64,000 nucleotides of DNA, taken from the NCBI RefSeq assembly GCF_000430805.1, contig NZ_KE387260.1:236460-300459 (forward strand), written 5' to 3'. Below the pieces are notes generated by a model, which was not told the origin of the DNA, ran no database searches, and worked only from the letters and a program-made list of their open reading frames with translations. Source of the DNA: Chitinilyticum aquatile DSM 21506 (lineage in GTDB: Bacteria; Pseudomonadota; Gammaproteobacteria; Burkholderiales; Chitinibacteraceae). The position numbers and the translations under genes were made by a program. Below, piece by piece: positions 46,296 to 54,891 of the stretch. Each line of letters begins with the position of its first letter. The stretch's first letter is position 1.

Positions 46296-47915
46296 TCACA
46301 ACAGTGCTTCGGCCGCCTGATTACCCCACCAGCTGGCCTCCTCGAATACCGAAAGACCGGATAGATCGGCGTGCGCAAAGCGGATGCGGCCATCGAGCGC
46401 GCGCAGCGCGGCGAGGCCGGCATTCCCAAGAAAGCCCGGCGCGGGCGTACTCATGGCGTGGCCGCGCACGGTGATTTCGACCTGCTGCACGGCCTGCCGC
46501 CAGCGCCAGCCGTACACCGCGTGCAGATCCTGCGCGGCAACGTCGTACAGATCATCGGCACTGGCGTGTTCGAGTCGTGCGCGCACCGCTCGCGGGTCTT
46601 CATTGGCAAAGGCATGGTAGGCCGTAAATACGCTGTGCGCCGGCTTGTACTGGCGAATCAGCTGGTGCGTGCTGTTGACGAAGCCAAGGCTGTTGCTGCC
46701 GTACACGACGTTGTCCCACGCCAGCGGATGGTCTTTCGGCTCATCCGGGAAGCGGTCGATCAGGAAATTGCTGACCTGCCAGGCCGCATGAGGTAGTGCG
46801 TGCTGCGCCGGGTCGTAGCCGAAATCGCGCAAGCCGCTGACCACGTGCGCGGCAACATGCAGCGGCATGGCACAGATCACCTGCTCGGCGACCAGCCGCG
46901 TCACCTTGCGGCTGACCACATCGAGCACGTCAACATGTACTACCTTGCCGACTTCCGTCGCCTTCACCGCCATGCCGCCCATGCGCTGCGCAGGCGCGAG
47001 CACTGAGGCGAGATGGCGCACCAGCGGGTTGATGCCGTCCGGCCAGGTCAGGATGGCGCCCTCTTCAGCATTCGCCGCGTGGCCGCCACGGCTGGCGAAA
47101 TAATGCAGCCCTGCCCAGGCCGAGGTCTGAGCGCTACCGGCACCATAATCATCGCGGCAGGCGTAATCCAGATACCACAGCAGCCCCGGCGCGGTATAAC
47201 CCTCGCGCTTGAGCCATTGCGCAAAACTGAGTTGATCAAGCGCCCGCCATTGCGGGTCAGTGGAGGACAGAACCAGCGGAATGGCGAACACACGCCGACC
47301 ATCGCTGCCGGTCTTGTCGCGCAAGCCCGCGACAAAATCCAGAAAACGCTGCTGCTGTTTCAGCTCGTCGGCATCCATGCCGGTGCGGGGCATCAGCCCT
47401 TCCTGCCAGCGGCCGTCGACCCAGAGGCGTTCTTCCGGCGCATGCACCAGTACCCGCTCGTCAAAGTAAGGCTTCGCGGTGAACGCATCACGCTCGATCA
47501 CGCCCATGTCGGCCAGCAGCTCGCGCACATGGCGCGACTCCAGCGAAGGCAGCGGCAGATAATGCGCGCCACGAGGATGGGCCAGCCCGCCCAGCGCCCC
47601 CGCCGCACAATTGCCACCGAACTCGGGACCATCGACCAGCAGCACATCCTTGCGACCGCCACGCACCAGTTTCCATGCGGCAAACAGGCCAGCCGCGCCA
47701 CCGCCGAGAATGGCGACACCGACCTTGCGTTCAACCGAGGGAGCAGGAAGCTGGGTATGACCTCGCAACCAATGGCCTTCAAGCATGCCAGGCCAATACC
47801 CCTTGATGTTGAGCCCGAGCTGCAGCAGCTTGCAGCCGCCCAGCGCCATTCCCGCTCCCCCCCCTGCAAGCAGACCCAGCCCCAGCTGCAGCACCTTGCG
47901 CCGTGTCAGCTCCAT
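46296..47915 (-). CDS. Exported FAD-dependent oxidoreductase (amine-oxidase-like)
   Basis: A 539-residue flavoprotein. The N-terminus has TRRKVLQLGLGLLAGG, a Tat-like signal, ending in a possible lipobox LGGC (Cys28). The Rossmann FAD motif VAILGGGAAGLFAAWKL lies at about residues 66-82, with LLVDGPEFGGNCAAG after it. The overall plan (NAD-binding-like N-terminal segment, long substrate domain) resembles amine oxidase/protoporphyrinogen oxidase-type proteins. Its ATG overlaps the stop of the aminopropyltransferase gene (ATGA), so the two are coupled and a polyamine substrate is a reasonable inference, not shown by sequence. Confidence 0.8.
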   Translation of the reverse strand: MELTRRKVLQLGLGLLAGGGAGMALGGCKLLQLGLNIKGYWPGMLEGHWLRGHTQLPAPSVERKVGVAILGGGAAGLFAAWKLVRGGRKDVLLVDGPEFGGNCAAGALGGLAHPRGAHYLPLPSLESRHVRELLADMGVIERDAFTAKPYFDERVLVHAPEERLWVDGRWQEGLMPRTGMDADELKQQQRFLDFVAGLRDKTGSDGRRVFAIPLVLSSTDPQWRALDQLSFAQWLKREGYTAPGLLWYLDYACRDDYGAGSAQTSAWAGLHYFASRGGHAANAEEGAILTWPDGINPLVRHLASVLAPAQRMGGMAVKATEVGKVVHVDVLDVVSRKVTRLVAEQVICAMPLHVAAHVVSGLRDFGYDPAQHALPHAAWQVSNFLIDRFPDEPKDHPLAWDNVVYGSNSLGFVNSTHQLIRQYKPAHSVFTAYHAFANEDPRAVRARLEHASADDLYDVAAQDLHAVYGWRWRQAVQQVEITVRGHAMSTPAPGFLGNAGLAALRALDGRIRFAHADLSGLSVFEEASWWGNQAAEALL

Positions 47916-49426
47916 CAGCGCAGCACCCGTGACCAGTCCTGCTCGAAGTAATGCACCAGCGACTGGTTGTTGAGCCGGTTCGCTTCGACTTCGATTTTCT
48001 GCATGTCCGGCGGGAAGAAGAACATCTGCCGGGTCGACTCAGTGTCGAGGAATTTCATTGGCAAGCGGTACGCGGTGGGCGGCGTATAGCCGGCCTGTTT
48101 CGCCCCGATGATGAAACCCCATTCGCCGAACGAGGGAACATAAGCGTGGTACGGCGTAGTGACAAAACCCGCCTCTTCCAGCGTCTTGTTGATGCTCCAG
48201 TACGAGCGCGGGGCATGCATCGGCGAGGTGGACTGCACCACCATCAGGCCGTTCTGCGCCAGATGGCGGTTCACCAGCCGGAACATCGGCACCGAATACA
48301 GCTTGCCGAGCGCGAAATTGCTGGGGTCGGGGAAGTCGATGATGATGGCGTCAAACACGCCATTGTTTTTCTCCAGCCACTGACCAGCGTCTTCATTGAC
48401 CACGTGGGCGCGTTTGTCCTTCAGCGCCCCCTTGTTCAGTGCCACCAGCGGCGCGGAGGTGGAAAACAGCGTCGTCATCGCCGGGTCGAGGTCGACCAGC
48501 GTAATGTGCTCGATCTGCGGGTAGCGCAGGATTTCCCGCATTGCCAGCCCGTCGCCGCCGCCGAGCACCAGCACGCGCTTCGCCCAGGGCGTTTTTTCCA
48601 GCACCGGATGCACAAGCGCCTCGTGGTAGCGGTATTCGTCGCGGCTGGAGAACTGCAGGTTGCCATTGATGTAGAGGCGCAGATCATCCTGCCACTTGGT
48701 CAGCACCAGCCGCTGATACGGCGAAGTCTGCGCGTGGATGATTTCATCACCGTAGATGGCCTTCTCGCTCCAGGCTGTCAGCCGCTCGGCAGCAACAAAG
48801 GAGCCGGCCAGCAGCATCAGCACAATGCCGCCGCGCAGGTAGAAGTGCAGCGGATTTTTCAGCTCATGACGAAACACCCGCGCCGTCCACAGCGCAACGC
48901 CCACATTCAGGAGGCCAAACAGCAGCGCCGTGCGCGCCAACCCCAGCTTGGGTGCCAGTACCAGCGGAAACAGCAGCGATACCGCCAGCGCCCCCATGTA
49001 ATCGAAGGTCAGCACGCGGCTGACGATGTCGGCAAAGGCCGTCTTGCGCTGGTTGAGCACACGCATCACCAGCGGAATTTCCATACCGACCAGCGCGCCA
49101 CAGATCAGCACCAGCGCATACAGCACGGTGCGGAACGGTGCATTGGCCCAGGCAAATACCAGAAACAGGAACAGGGCCGACAAGCCACCGATCAGGCCGA
49201 CCAGCAGCTCGACATCAATAAAGGTCCCCAGCGCGCGCTCTTCCTTCACATACTTCGAGCAGTGGGAGCCCAGCCCCATCGCGAACAGATAGGTGCCGAT
49301 GATCGAGGAAAACTGCAGCACCGAATCGCCCAGCAGATAGCTGGCCAGCGCACCCGCAATCAATTCGTAAGCAAGACCACAGGATGCAACAATGAACACG
49401 GAAAGGATCAGCAGCCGGTCTCTCAT
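47915..49426 (-). CDS. Membrane-fused spermidine synthase-like aminopropyltransferase
   Basis: A 503-residue protein. The first ~215 residues form about seven transmembrane helices (LAYELIAGALASYLLGDSVLQ to GGIVLMLLAGSFVAA). The C-terminal domain is SpeE-like: QRLVLTKWQDDLRLYINGNLQFSSRDEYRYHEALVHP, the SAM-type loop VLVLGGGDGLAMREILRY, LVDLDPAM and IIIDFPDPSN. Soluble SpeE is about 290 residues, so this is the membrane-anchored polyamine aminopropyltransferase class. It is divergent from the DUF350 gene and coupled to the flavoprotein gene. SpeD lies 4 kb away in the opposite operon, which could supply decarboxylated SAM. Confidence 0.9.
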   Translation of the reverse strand: MRDRLLILSVFIVASCGLAYELIAGALASYLLGDSVLQFSSIIGTYLFAMGLGSHCSKYVKEERALGTFIDVELLVGLIGGLSALFLFLVFAWANAPFRTVLYALVLICGALVGMEIPLVMRVLNQRKTAFADIVSRVLTFDYMGALAVSLLFPLVLAPKLGLARTALLFGLLNVGVALWTARVFRHELKNPLHFYLRGGIVLMLLAGSFVAAERLTAWSEKAIYGDEIIHAQTSPYQRLVLTKWQDDLRLYINGNLQFSSRDEYRYHEALVHPVLEKTPWAKRVLVLGGGDGLAMREILRYPQIEHITLVDLDPAMTTLFSTSAPLVALNKGALKDKRAHVVNEDAGQWLEKNNGVFDAIIIDFPDPSNFALGKLYSVPMFRLVNRHLAQNGLMVVQSTSPMHAPRSYWSINKTLEEAGFVTTPYHAYVPSFGEWGFIIGAKQAGYTPPTAYRLPMKFLDTESTRQMFFFPPDMQKIEVEANRLNNQSLVHYFEQDWSRVLR

Positions 49427-49490
49427 GGATATTTCTTGTGATTTGGGTAAGAATGCACAGCATTATGCCTGATTGCCGCGAGGAACCCGC

Positions 49491-49892
49491 ATGCTCCAGA
49501 CTGCCCTGCCACTGCTGCTGACTTATCTGACTTACCTGGGTGCCGGCATTGCCCTGCTTGTTGTGTTCTCGGTGATCTACGCCTGGGTAACACCCATTGA
49601 TGAGCTCAAGCTCATCCGCGAAGGCTGCACGGCCGCCGCACTGTCGTATGGCGGCGCGCTGATCGGGTTTTCGCTCACCATTGCGTCGAGTGCCTGGCAT
49701 GTAAACCGGCTGGAATATTTCCTGATCTGGGGTTTGCTCGCCATGATTGCGCAGATTGCGGTGCATCTGGTGCTGGGCCGCTGCATCAAGGGTCTGCCAC
49801 AGGCGCTGATTGAAAACAATATCGCTGTCGGCAGCTTTGCCGGCGCCGTTTCTCTGGCCGTCGGCATCATCAACGCCGGCGCGCTGTCCTGA
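49491..49892 (+). CDS. DUF350 membrane protein (YjfL-like)
   Basis: A 133-residue protein with four transmembrane helices, typical of DUF350. PIDELKLIREGCTAAALSYGGALIGFSL and NIAVGSFAGAVSLAVGIINAGAL are family segments. The molecular role is unknown; in E. coli yjfL belongs to a PspA-like (YjfJ) gene group that also contains a glutathionylspermidine-synthetase homologue. The ATG at 49491 has AGGA 8 nt upstream; a TTG at 49473 is less likely. It begins 64 nt from the divergent aminopropyltransferase start. Confidence 0.92.
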   Translation: MLQTALPLLLTYLTYLGAGIALLVVFSVIYAWVTPIDELKLIREGCTAAALSYGGALIGFSLTIASSAWHVNRLEYFLIWGLLAMIAQIAVHLVLGRCIKGLPQALIENNIAVGSFAGAVSLAVGIINAGALS

Positions 49893-49923
49893 TTCCGTTC
49901 ATTCTGCGAGAGTGAGCTTCACC

Positions 49924-50328
49924 ATGCTGAAACCTGCCTGTCTGATCCTGCTGCTAATCGTTAGCCTGCCCACTGCTGCAACCGTCTACAAGTGCAAGAA
50001 CCCTCAGGGCGGCACGACCTATAGCGACCAGCCCTGCAGCACAAGCGGTGGCCAGGAGGTCAAGCAGATCAAGGCTCCTGTTTCGGGCAAACCGCAGAGC
50101 ACGGCATCGGCCCCCGCCAGCGCAGTTGCCACCGCCAGCGCCCCGCAGAATGGAAACGCCAGGGTCTGCCAGGATCTGGCCAATAACGAGGCCGATATCG
50201 ACGCCGAGCTGCAGCGACTGGCTGCCGAGAAAAAAACTGACGTCAACAATGTCATGCTCGCCGGTCAGGCCAAGCGTGCCAAGGCTGAAATCGCCAAACT
50301 GAAAGCTCAGAACAACTGCCCGCAATAA
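49924..50328 (+). CDS. Exported DUF4124-domain protein
   Basis: A 134-residue protein with a signal peptide (MLKPACLILLLIVSLPTAA). The DUF4124 motif follows: VYKCKNPQGGTTYSDQPC, a short beta unit with two cysteines found in many proteobacterial periplasmic proteins. A Ala/Ser/Pro linker and a charged helical tail complete it. The function of the domain is unknown. It is placed 31 nt after DUF350 and 40 nt before the SPFH gene, so it is likely in the same transcript. Confidence 0.85.
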   Translation: MLKPACLILLLIVSLPTAATVYKCKNPQGGTTYSDQPCSTSGGQEVKQIKAPVSGKPQSTASAPASAVATASAPQNGNARVCQDLANNEADIDAELQRLAAEKKTDVNNVMLAGQAKRAKAEIAKLKAQNNCPQ

Positions 50329-50368
50329 CACGCGACAGCGCCTCACCTTTACTGATCAGGAGTACATC

Positions 50369-51475
50369 ATGGGTCTCGGTTCATTCATCAAGAAACAGTT
50401 TATCGACATCCTGGAATGGCAGGAGGATCAGGACGGCATCCTGGCCTGGCGCTATCCGATGGCCGACAACGAAATCCAGTATGGCGGCAGCCTCACCGTG
50501 CGCGAATCGCAGGCTGCGGTGTTCGTCAATGAAGGCAAGGTGGCCGACGTGTTCCCGGCCGGCATGCACAAGCTGACCACGCAAACCCTGCCGGTACTCA
50601 CCTACCTGAAGAACTGGGACAAGCTGTTCCAGTCGCCCTTCAAGTCGGACGTGTACTTCTTCAGCACCCGCGTGCAGCTCGGCCGCAAGTGGGGCACGCC
50701 GCAGCCGATTACCATCCGCGATGCGGATTTCGGCATGGTGCGCATGCGCGCCTTCGGCATCTACTCGTACAAGATCGCCGACCCGAAACTGTTCTACACC
50801 GAAATCAGCGGCACGCGCGAGACTTACACCCGTGACGAAGTCGAGCAGCAGCTGCGCAATCTGGTGATTTCCACCATGACCAGCGCGCTGGGTTCATCCG
50901 GCGTTCCCTTCATCGACATGGCCGGCAACCAGGGCCTGATGGGCGAGAAGATCAAGGAAGCACTGGTCCCGGTATTTGCCAAGTACGGCCTCGAACTCGA
51001 CAACTTCGCCGTTGAAAATGTCTCGCTGCCGGAAGAACTGCAGAAGGCGCTCGATACCCGGATCAGCATGGGCATGATCGGCAATATGCAGACCTACACG
51101 CAGTACCAGGCTGCCAACGCGATTCCGCTCGCGGCACAGAACGAAGGCGGCATGGCCGGCATCGGTGCCAGCATGGCCGCCGGCATCGGCATGGGTCAGG
51201 TGATGGCGGGCGCGATGAACACAGCCCTGAACCCGGGCGCGGCCCAGCAGCCGGTCGCTCCGGCTGCAGCCGGTGTGGTCATGGGCGCGGATGGTGGCGT
51301 CGGTGTCGGCATGGTTGCGGGCGCGGGTGTCACCTCAGCTGCTCCGGCCGCGCCAGCGGCGGACGACCCGCAGGCCAAGCTGGCCAAACTCAAGGGCCTG
51401 CTCGACGCCGGCCTGATCAGCCAGGCCGATTACGACACGGCCAAGGCCGAGGTGCTGAAGAAGCTGCTGGGCTAA
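50369..51475 (+). CDS. SPFH (band 7)-SHOCT protein
   Basis: A 368-residue protein of the family often annotated as SPFH domain/virion core protein-like. The SPFH domain covers about residues 40-250 (ESQAAVFVNEGKVADVFPAG, FGIYSYKIADPKLFYTEISG, LPEELQKALDTRISMGMIGN). A Gly/Ala-rich linker leads to a SHOCT-like C-terminal hairpin (DPQAKLAKLKGLLDAGLIS). Such proteins assemble on membranes. CAGGAGTA precedes the ATG. It is followed by a PR53 copy and then the DUF4178 gene. Confidence 0.92.
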   Translation: MGLGSFIKKQFIDILEWQEDQDGILAWRYPMADNEIQYGGSLTVRESQAAVFVNEGKVADVFPAGMHKLTTQTLPVLTYLKNWDKLFQSPFKSDVYFFSTRVQLGRKWGTPQPITIRDADFGMVRMRAFGIYSYKIADPKLFYTEISGTRETYTRDEVEQQLRNLVISTMTSALGSSGVPFIDMAGNQGLMGEKIKEALVPVFAKYGLELDNFAVENVSLPEELQKALDTRISMGMIGNMQTYTQYQAANAIPLAAQNEGGMAGIGASMAAGIGMGQVMAGAMNTALNPGAAQQPVAPAAAGVVMGADGGVGVGMVAGAGVTSAAPAAPAADDPQAKLAKLKGLLDAGLISQADYDTAKAEVLKKLLG

Positions 51476-51481
51476 ACCAAA

Positions 51482-51530
51482 AGGTATTGCCACGCAGCCA
51501 TTTGAATCAAAGGGTTGCATGGCAATACCC
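51482..51530 (+). repeat. PR53 palindromic element inside an operon
   Basis: GGTATTGCCA and TGGCAATACC are a perfect 10-bp outer pair; AGCCATTT / AAAGGGTT is the inner pair with two mismatches. It lies in the 81-nt gap between the SPFH and DUF4178 genes. Confidence 0.95.
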
Positions 51531-51556
51531 GGCCACCTACTTACAAGAAACCCGCC

Positions 51557-53020
51557 ATGTACCGTACCGCCTGCCCCAGTTGTGGCGCCGAAGTGCTGTT
51601 CCGCTCGACGATCTCGACGATCGCCGTCTGCGAGTACTGCCAGAGCACCGTGCTGCGCGATGCCGATGAAGTAAAAGACATCGGCAAGATCGGCCGCGTG
51701 CTCGAAGATTATTCGCCGATCCAGATCGGCACCTCGGGTACCTTTGCCAAGCGCAATTTCACCGTGGTCGGCCGCATCCAGCTGCACTACGACGCAGGCC
51801 TGTGGAACGAGTGGTACGTGATGTTCGATGACGGCAGCGGCGGCTGGCTGGCCGATGCGTCAGGGCAGTACATGTTCACGCTCGATATCGGTCCGGCGAA
51901 AAATGCCACGCCTTTCGAGCAGATGCACCCGGAATTCCGCTATGAACACGCCGGGCGCAGCTTTATCGCCACCGATGTGCGCACGGCACGCTGTGTCGGC
52001 GGCCAGGGCGAGCTGCCCTTTATCGTGGGCGAAGGCTACGAGGCGAAGGTGGTTGACTGCCGCTCGGGCGACCGCTTCCTGACCATCGATTATTCGGACG
52101 GAACGCCACGCCTCTATGCCGGCTCGGCGGTGGTGCTGGACGAATTGAACTGCCAGCTGTTGCGCGATGGCGACCAGATTCTGCAAACCGCCGGCAAGCT
52201 CAAGGGCGCAAACAATGTGCTCGACTGCCCGAACTGCGGCAGCCCGCTCAATTACAAGGCCGGTGTCGCCACGCAGATCGTCTGCCCAGCCTGCACCAGC
52301 GAAGTGGATTGCTCGGGCGACCGCGCGACGGTACTCGCCAAGCACGAGGAAGCCAACCGCTACCACGCCACGCTCGACATCGGCGACAAGGCGACAATCG
52401 AGGGCGACAACTGGTGGACGGTAATCGGCCTGATCGAGCTCGAAGAAGTCGGCGACGACGATTCGGGCTGGAGCGAATACCTGCTCTACCATGCCAAGAA
52501 AGGCTTCAAATGGCTGGTGGAAACGAGTGATGGCTGGTACGAGGCAAGGGTACTCGACAAATGGCCGGATGCCTGGGGCGAGAACTCGGCGACCTTCAAC
52601 AAGGAACAATACCGCAAGCTCTACCCGGCCTACGACGGCCGCGTTACTTACGCTGCCGGTGCCTTCAACTGGCGGGTGAAAGTGGGCGACGTGACGACCT
52701 ATCGCGATTACGAGCGCAATGGCGTGCGGCTGGGCAAGGAAAGCACGCGCAGTGAAGTCAACTGGACCACGTCGAAGAAACTGACCAACGAACTGGTCGC
52801 CCAGTGGTTCGGCAAGCAGGAAATCGTCACACCCAAATACAGCAGCACCGCCGCCCCGGCCGATAATGACCTCAGCAGCATGGCAACGCTGGCCACCATC
52901 ATCCTACTGGTGATCAATGTGCCCATCATGCTGTTCGGCAACTTTTTCTCCGGCCTGATCTGGACCGGGCTGGCGTGGTGGCTGTTGCGCCTGCCGCTCA
53001 AATTCAACAAGGACAACTAA
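51557..53020 (+). CDS. DUF4178 protein with two zinc ribbons and C-terminal membrane helices
   Basis: A 487-residue protein. The first zinc ribbon is CPSC (residues 6-9) with CEYC (25-28); a second is CPNC (about 224) with CPAC (about 245). Each is associated with a DUF4178 beta-rich unit (NFTVVGRIQLHYDAGLWNEWYVMFDDG and WWTVIGLIELEEVGDDDSGWSEYLLY). Two helices near the C-terminus (about residues 440-475) anchor it in the membrane. The function is unknown; DUF4178 recurs with SPFH, DUF350 and SpeD genes. The ATG at 51557 has a weak ribosome site; a GTG-type start at 51515 lies within the repeat. Confidence 0.9.
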   Translation: MYRTACPSCGAEVLFRSTISTIAVCEYCQSTVLRDADEVKDIGKIGRVLEDYSPIQIGTSGTFAKRNFTVVGRIQLHYDAGLWNEWYVMFDDGSGGWLADASGQYMFTLDIGPAKNATPFEQMHPEFRYEHAGRSFIATDVRTARCVGGQGELPFIVGEGYEAKVVDCRSGDRFLTIDYSDGTPRLYAGSAVVLDELNCQLLRDGDQILQTAGKLKGANNVLDCPNCGSPLNYKAGVATQIVCPACTSEVDCSGDRATVLAKHEEANRYHATLDIGDKATIEGDNWWTVIGLIELEEVGDDDSGWSEYLLYHAKKGFKWLVETSDGWYEARVLDKWPDAWGENSATFNKEQYRKLYPAYDGRVTYAAGAFNWRVKVGDVTTYRDYERNGVRLGKESTRSEVNWTTSKKLTNELVAQWFGKQEIVTPKYSSTAAPADNDLSSMATLATIILLVINVPIMLFGNFFSGLIWTGLAWWLLRLPLKFNKDN

Positions 53021-53024
53021 GCGC

Positions 53025-53180
53025 ATGGGACGCGGACTCTTCAAGGCTTACTGCATCGCCATCGTGTCGCTGAGCACCCTGTTCAACATGAGCTCGTGCA
53101 GCAGTTCAGGCACATCCACCCGCGGCTGGGGCAGCGGTTTTTCCTCCGGCGGCTGGAGCTCGGGCGGAGGCCACAAGTAA
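53025..53180 (+). CDS. Small Gly/Ser-rich exported peptide (51 residues)
   Basis: ATG at 53025 to TAA at 53178-53180 reads MGRGLFKAYCIAIVSLSTLF, then NMSSCSSSGTSTRGWGSGFS and SGGWSSGGGHK. It starts 4 nt after the DUF4178 stop and its stop overlaps the speD start (TAATG), so it is clearly part of the operon. The N-terminus is signal-like with Cys25 in a weak lipobox context (MSSC). The Gly/Ser/Trp tail ending GGGHK is unusual. Function unknown. Confidence 0.8.
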   Translation: MGRGLFKAYCIAIVSLSTLFNMSSCSSSGTSTRGWGSGFSSGGWSSGGGHK

Positions 53181-53560
53181 TGGCTTCCCCGCTGGGCCGG
53201 CACCTGCTGGCCGACTTCTACGGTTGCGACGCGGCACTGCTCGCCAACCCGGAGCGTATTGCCAGCCTGCTGCTGGCCGCAGCCGGGGCCGGCCGCGCCA
53301 CCGTGCTGCAGCAGCATTTTCATCACTTCGGCCCGCAGCAGGGCGTCACCGGCGTGCTGCTGCTGATGGAATCACACATCAGCATCCACACCTGGCCGGA
53401 GCATGGCTACGCCGCGCTCGACCTGTTCATGTGCGGGCAGGCAGAAAGCGACGCGGCGCTCGCCAGCCTCTGCGACAGCCTGCAGCCCGCCAGCCGGCAG
53501 GTGCAGCGCGTGCTGCGCGGCGGCGATCCCGGCCTCTCCCTGCAGTCCGAGCGGGCATGA
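53180..53560 (+). CDS. speD: S-adenosylmethionine decarboxylase proenzyme
   Basis: SpeD (126 residues) is a pyruvoyl enzyme that makes decarboxylated SAM, the aminopropyl donor for spermidine. The self-cleavage site is Glu64-Ser65 in MESHISIHTWPEHGYAALDLFMCG, with the catalytic His and Cys in the same segment. Length and motif fit the short bacterial class. The ATG overlaps the preceding small gene's stop and its own stop overlaps the TPR gene's start (ATGA), so all three are tightly coupled. Confidence 0.95.
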   Translation: MASPLGRHLLADFYGCDAALLANPERIASLLLAAAGAGRATVLQQHFHHFGPQQGVTGVLLLMESHISIHTWPEHGYAALDLFMCGQAESDAALASLCDSLQPASRQVQRVLRGGDPGLSLQSERA

Positions 53561-54567
53561 CGCACGAGAGCGAGCTGCTGCACATCGAGCAGATCCTGTT
53601 CAATGAACCGGTCACTGCGCTGCAATTGTGCCGTGGCGTCCTCAACCACCTGCGTGACGGGCAGGACCCGCAAGGCTTCGTGCAGGCAGCCAACCTGCTC
53701 TCGCTGATCGAAGACCAGCTGGGCGAAAGCGTCGGCGCCCGCGCCGAACTGCTGCAGGCGCTGGCCTGGTGCCGCCAGCATCAGCTCACAGAGCTTGAAC
53801 CGGTCGTGCAGGAGCGCCTGGGGCGCGAAGCCTACACGGCTGGCGAATACCGGCAGGCAGCGCTGCACTGGCTCTCCTGCCTTGACCAGTGCCGCGAGCT
53901 CGGCGGCCCCGCCAGCGAATCCGGCATGGCCTGCATCGGCCTGGGGCACTGCTGCAGCGCACTGGGTGAAAACGGGCTGGCACTGGCTTACCATCGACTG
54001 GCCCAGCGCCTCATCGCACCGCTTGATGACATCTACCTCACCGCCAAACTGGGCATCAGCCTGGCCTGGGACCTGCGCGTCGCCGGGCAGCCGGATGAAG
54101 CCTGGCAATTGCTGGAAGACGCGCTGAGGCTGTGCCGGGAAAACGGATTCAATTTCTTCCAGGCCGAGCTGCTGTTGCGGCTGGCGGAAATCACGCTGGA
54201 CCGGGGGCAGATCGACCAAGCCGAGCAGTTGGCCGAAGAAGGGCTGAGCATGCTCGTGCATACTCCTTCGCACTGGTGCGAAGCCAAGCTGCTGGGCCTG
54301 CTCGCCACCATCAATGCCGGGCAGGACAATCTGTCGCTGGCCTTCAGCCTGATCCAGCACGCCTTGCGCATCGCCGAAGAAGACAAGATGACGCACGTCG
54401 AAGCCGGCCTGTGCGCGCAGGCAGCAGACTATGCCGCCGCACTCGGCCAGCTTACCGCTGCCAGCCATTATCGCGAGCGCGGCAACACCCTGGCCGCGCA
54501 GCACGCCAGCCACTGGCACGCCGACGCCGAGTTGCTGGACGAACTGCGGCGGCGCCTGCCAGCCTGA
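53557..54567 (+). CDS. Tetratricopeptide repeat protein of the SpeD operon
   Basis: A 336-residue, wholly helical cytosolic protein without signal peptide. Repeats of TPR type are seen, such as GMACIGLGHCCSALGENGLALAYHRLAQRL, AELLLRLAEITLDRGQIDQAEQLAEEGL and AAALGQLTAASHYRERG. No catalytic or DNA-binding domain is recognised. Start ATG overlaps the speD stop. It is the last gene of the operon; a PR53 copy begins at its stop codon region. Confidence 0.87.
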   Translation: MTHESELLHIEQILFNEPVTALQLCRGVLNHLRDGQDPQGFVQAANLLSLIEDQLGESVGARAELLQALAWCRQHQLTELEPVVQERLGREAYTAGEYRQAALHWLSCLDQCRELGGPASESGMACIGLGHCCSALGENGLALAYHRLAQRLIAPLDDIYLTAKLGISLAWDLRVAGQPDEAWQLLEDALRLCRENGFNFFQAELLLRLAEITLDRGQIDQAEQLAEEGLSMLVHTPSHWCEAKLLGLLATINAGQDNLSLAFSLIQHALRIAEEDKMTHVEAGLCAQAADYAAALGQLTAASHYRERGNTLAAQHASHWHADAELLDELRRRLPA

Positions 54568-54625
54568 TACAGCACAAGGTATTGCACCAAAGCCATTATT
54601 TGAAAATGGCTAGCAACATATACCC
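54567..54625 (+). repeat. PR53 palindromic element
   Basis: ATACAG at 54567 and ATACCC at 54620 are 53 nt apart. AGCCATT / AATGGCT is a perfect inner pair around ATTTGAA, and GGTAT / ATACC the outer pair. It separates the SpeD operon from the convergent S4 gene. Confidence 0.95.
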
Positions 54626-54657
54626 ATCAAATCAGCACATTCTGCCAGCCGGACCGG

Positions 54658-54891
54658 TCACTCTTCCGGCGGCATCTGCAGCACGGTGATGCGCACTTCG
54701 CCATCCACCTCGACCACCTGCCCGGGACGAATCTTACAGGTCTTGCGCAACTCCTGCTGCCCGTCCACCTGCACCACGCCGGAAGCCACCATCAGCTTGC
54801 CGGCGCCACCGGTATCAACGACGCCGGTGATCTTCAGCAGATCATTGAGGGCGATATATTCCTGATCCAGTTCCACTTCAAATGCTTGCAT
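54658..54891 (-). CDS. Small S4-domain RNA-binding protein (YbcJ-like)
   Basis: A 77-residue protein that is a single S4 RNA-binding domain: IALNDLLKITGVVDTGGAGK and VVQVDGQQELRKTCKIRPGQVV match the YbcJ/RNA-binding S4 family. The ATG at 54891 has GGAGAAA 4-9 nt upstream; longer frames upstream of it look non-coding. RNA target unknown. Confidence 0.9.
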   Translation of the reverse strand: MQAFEVELDQEYIALNDLLKITGVVDTGGAGKLMVASGVVQVDGQQELRKTCKIRPGQVVEVDGEVRITVLQMPPEE

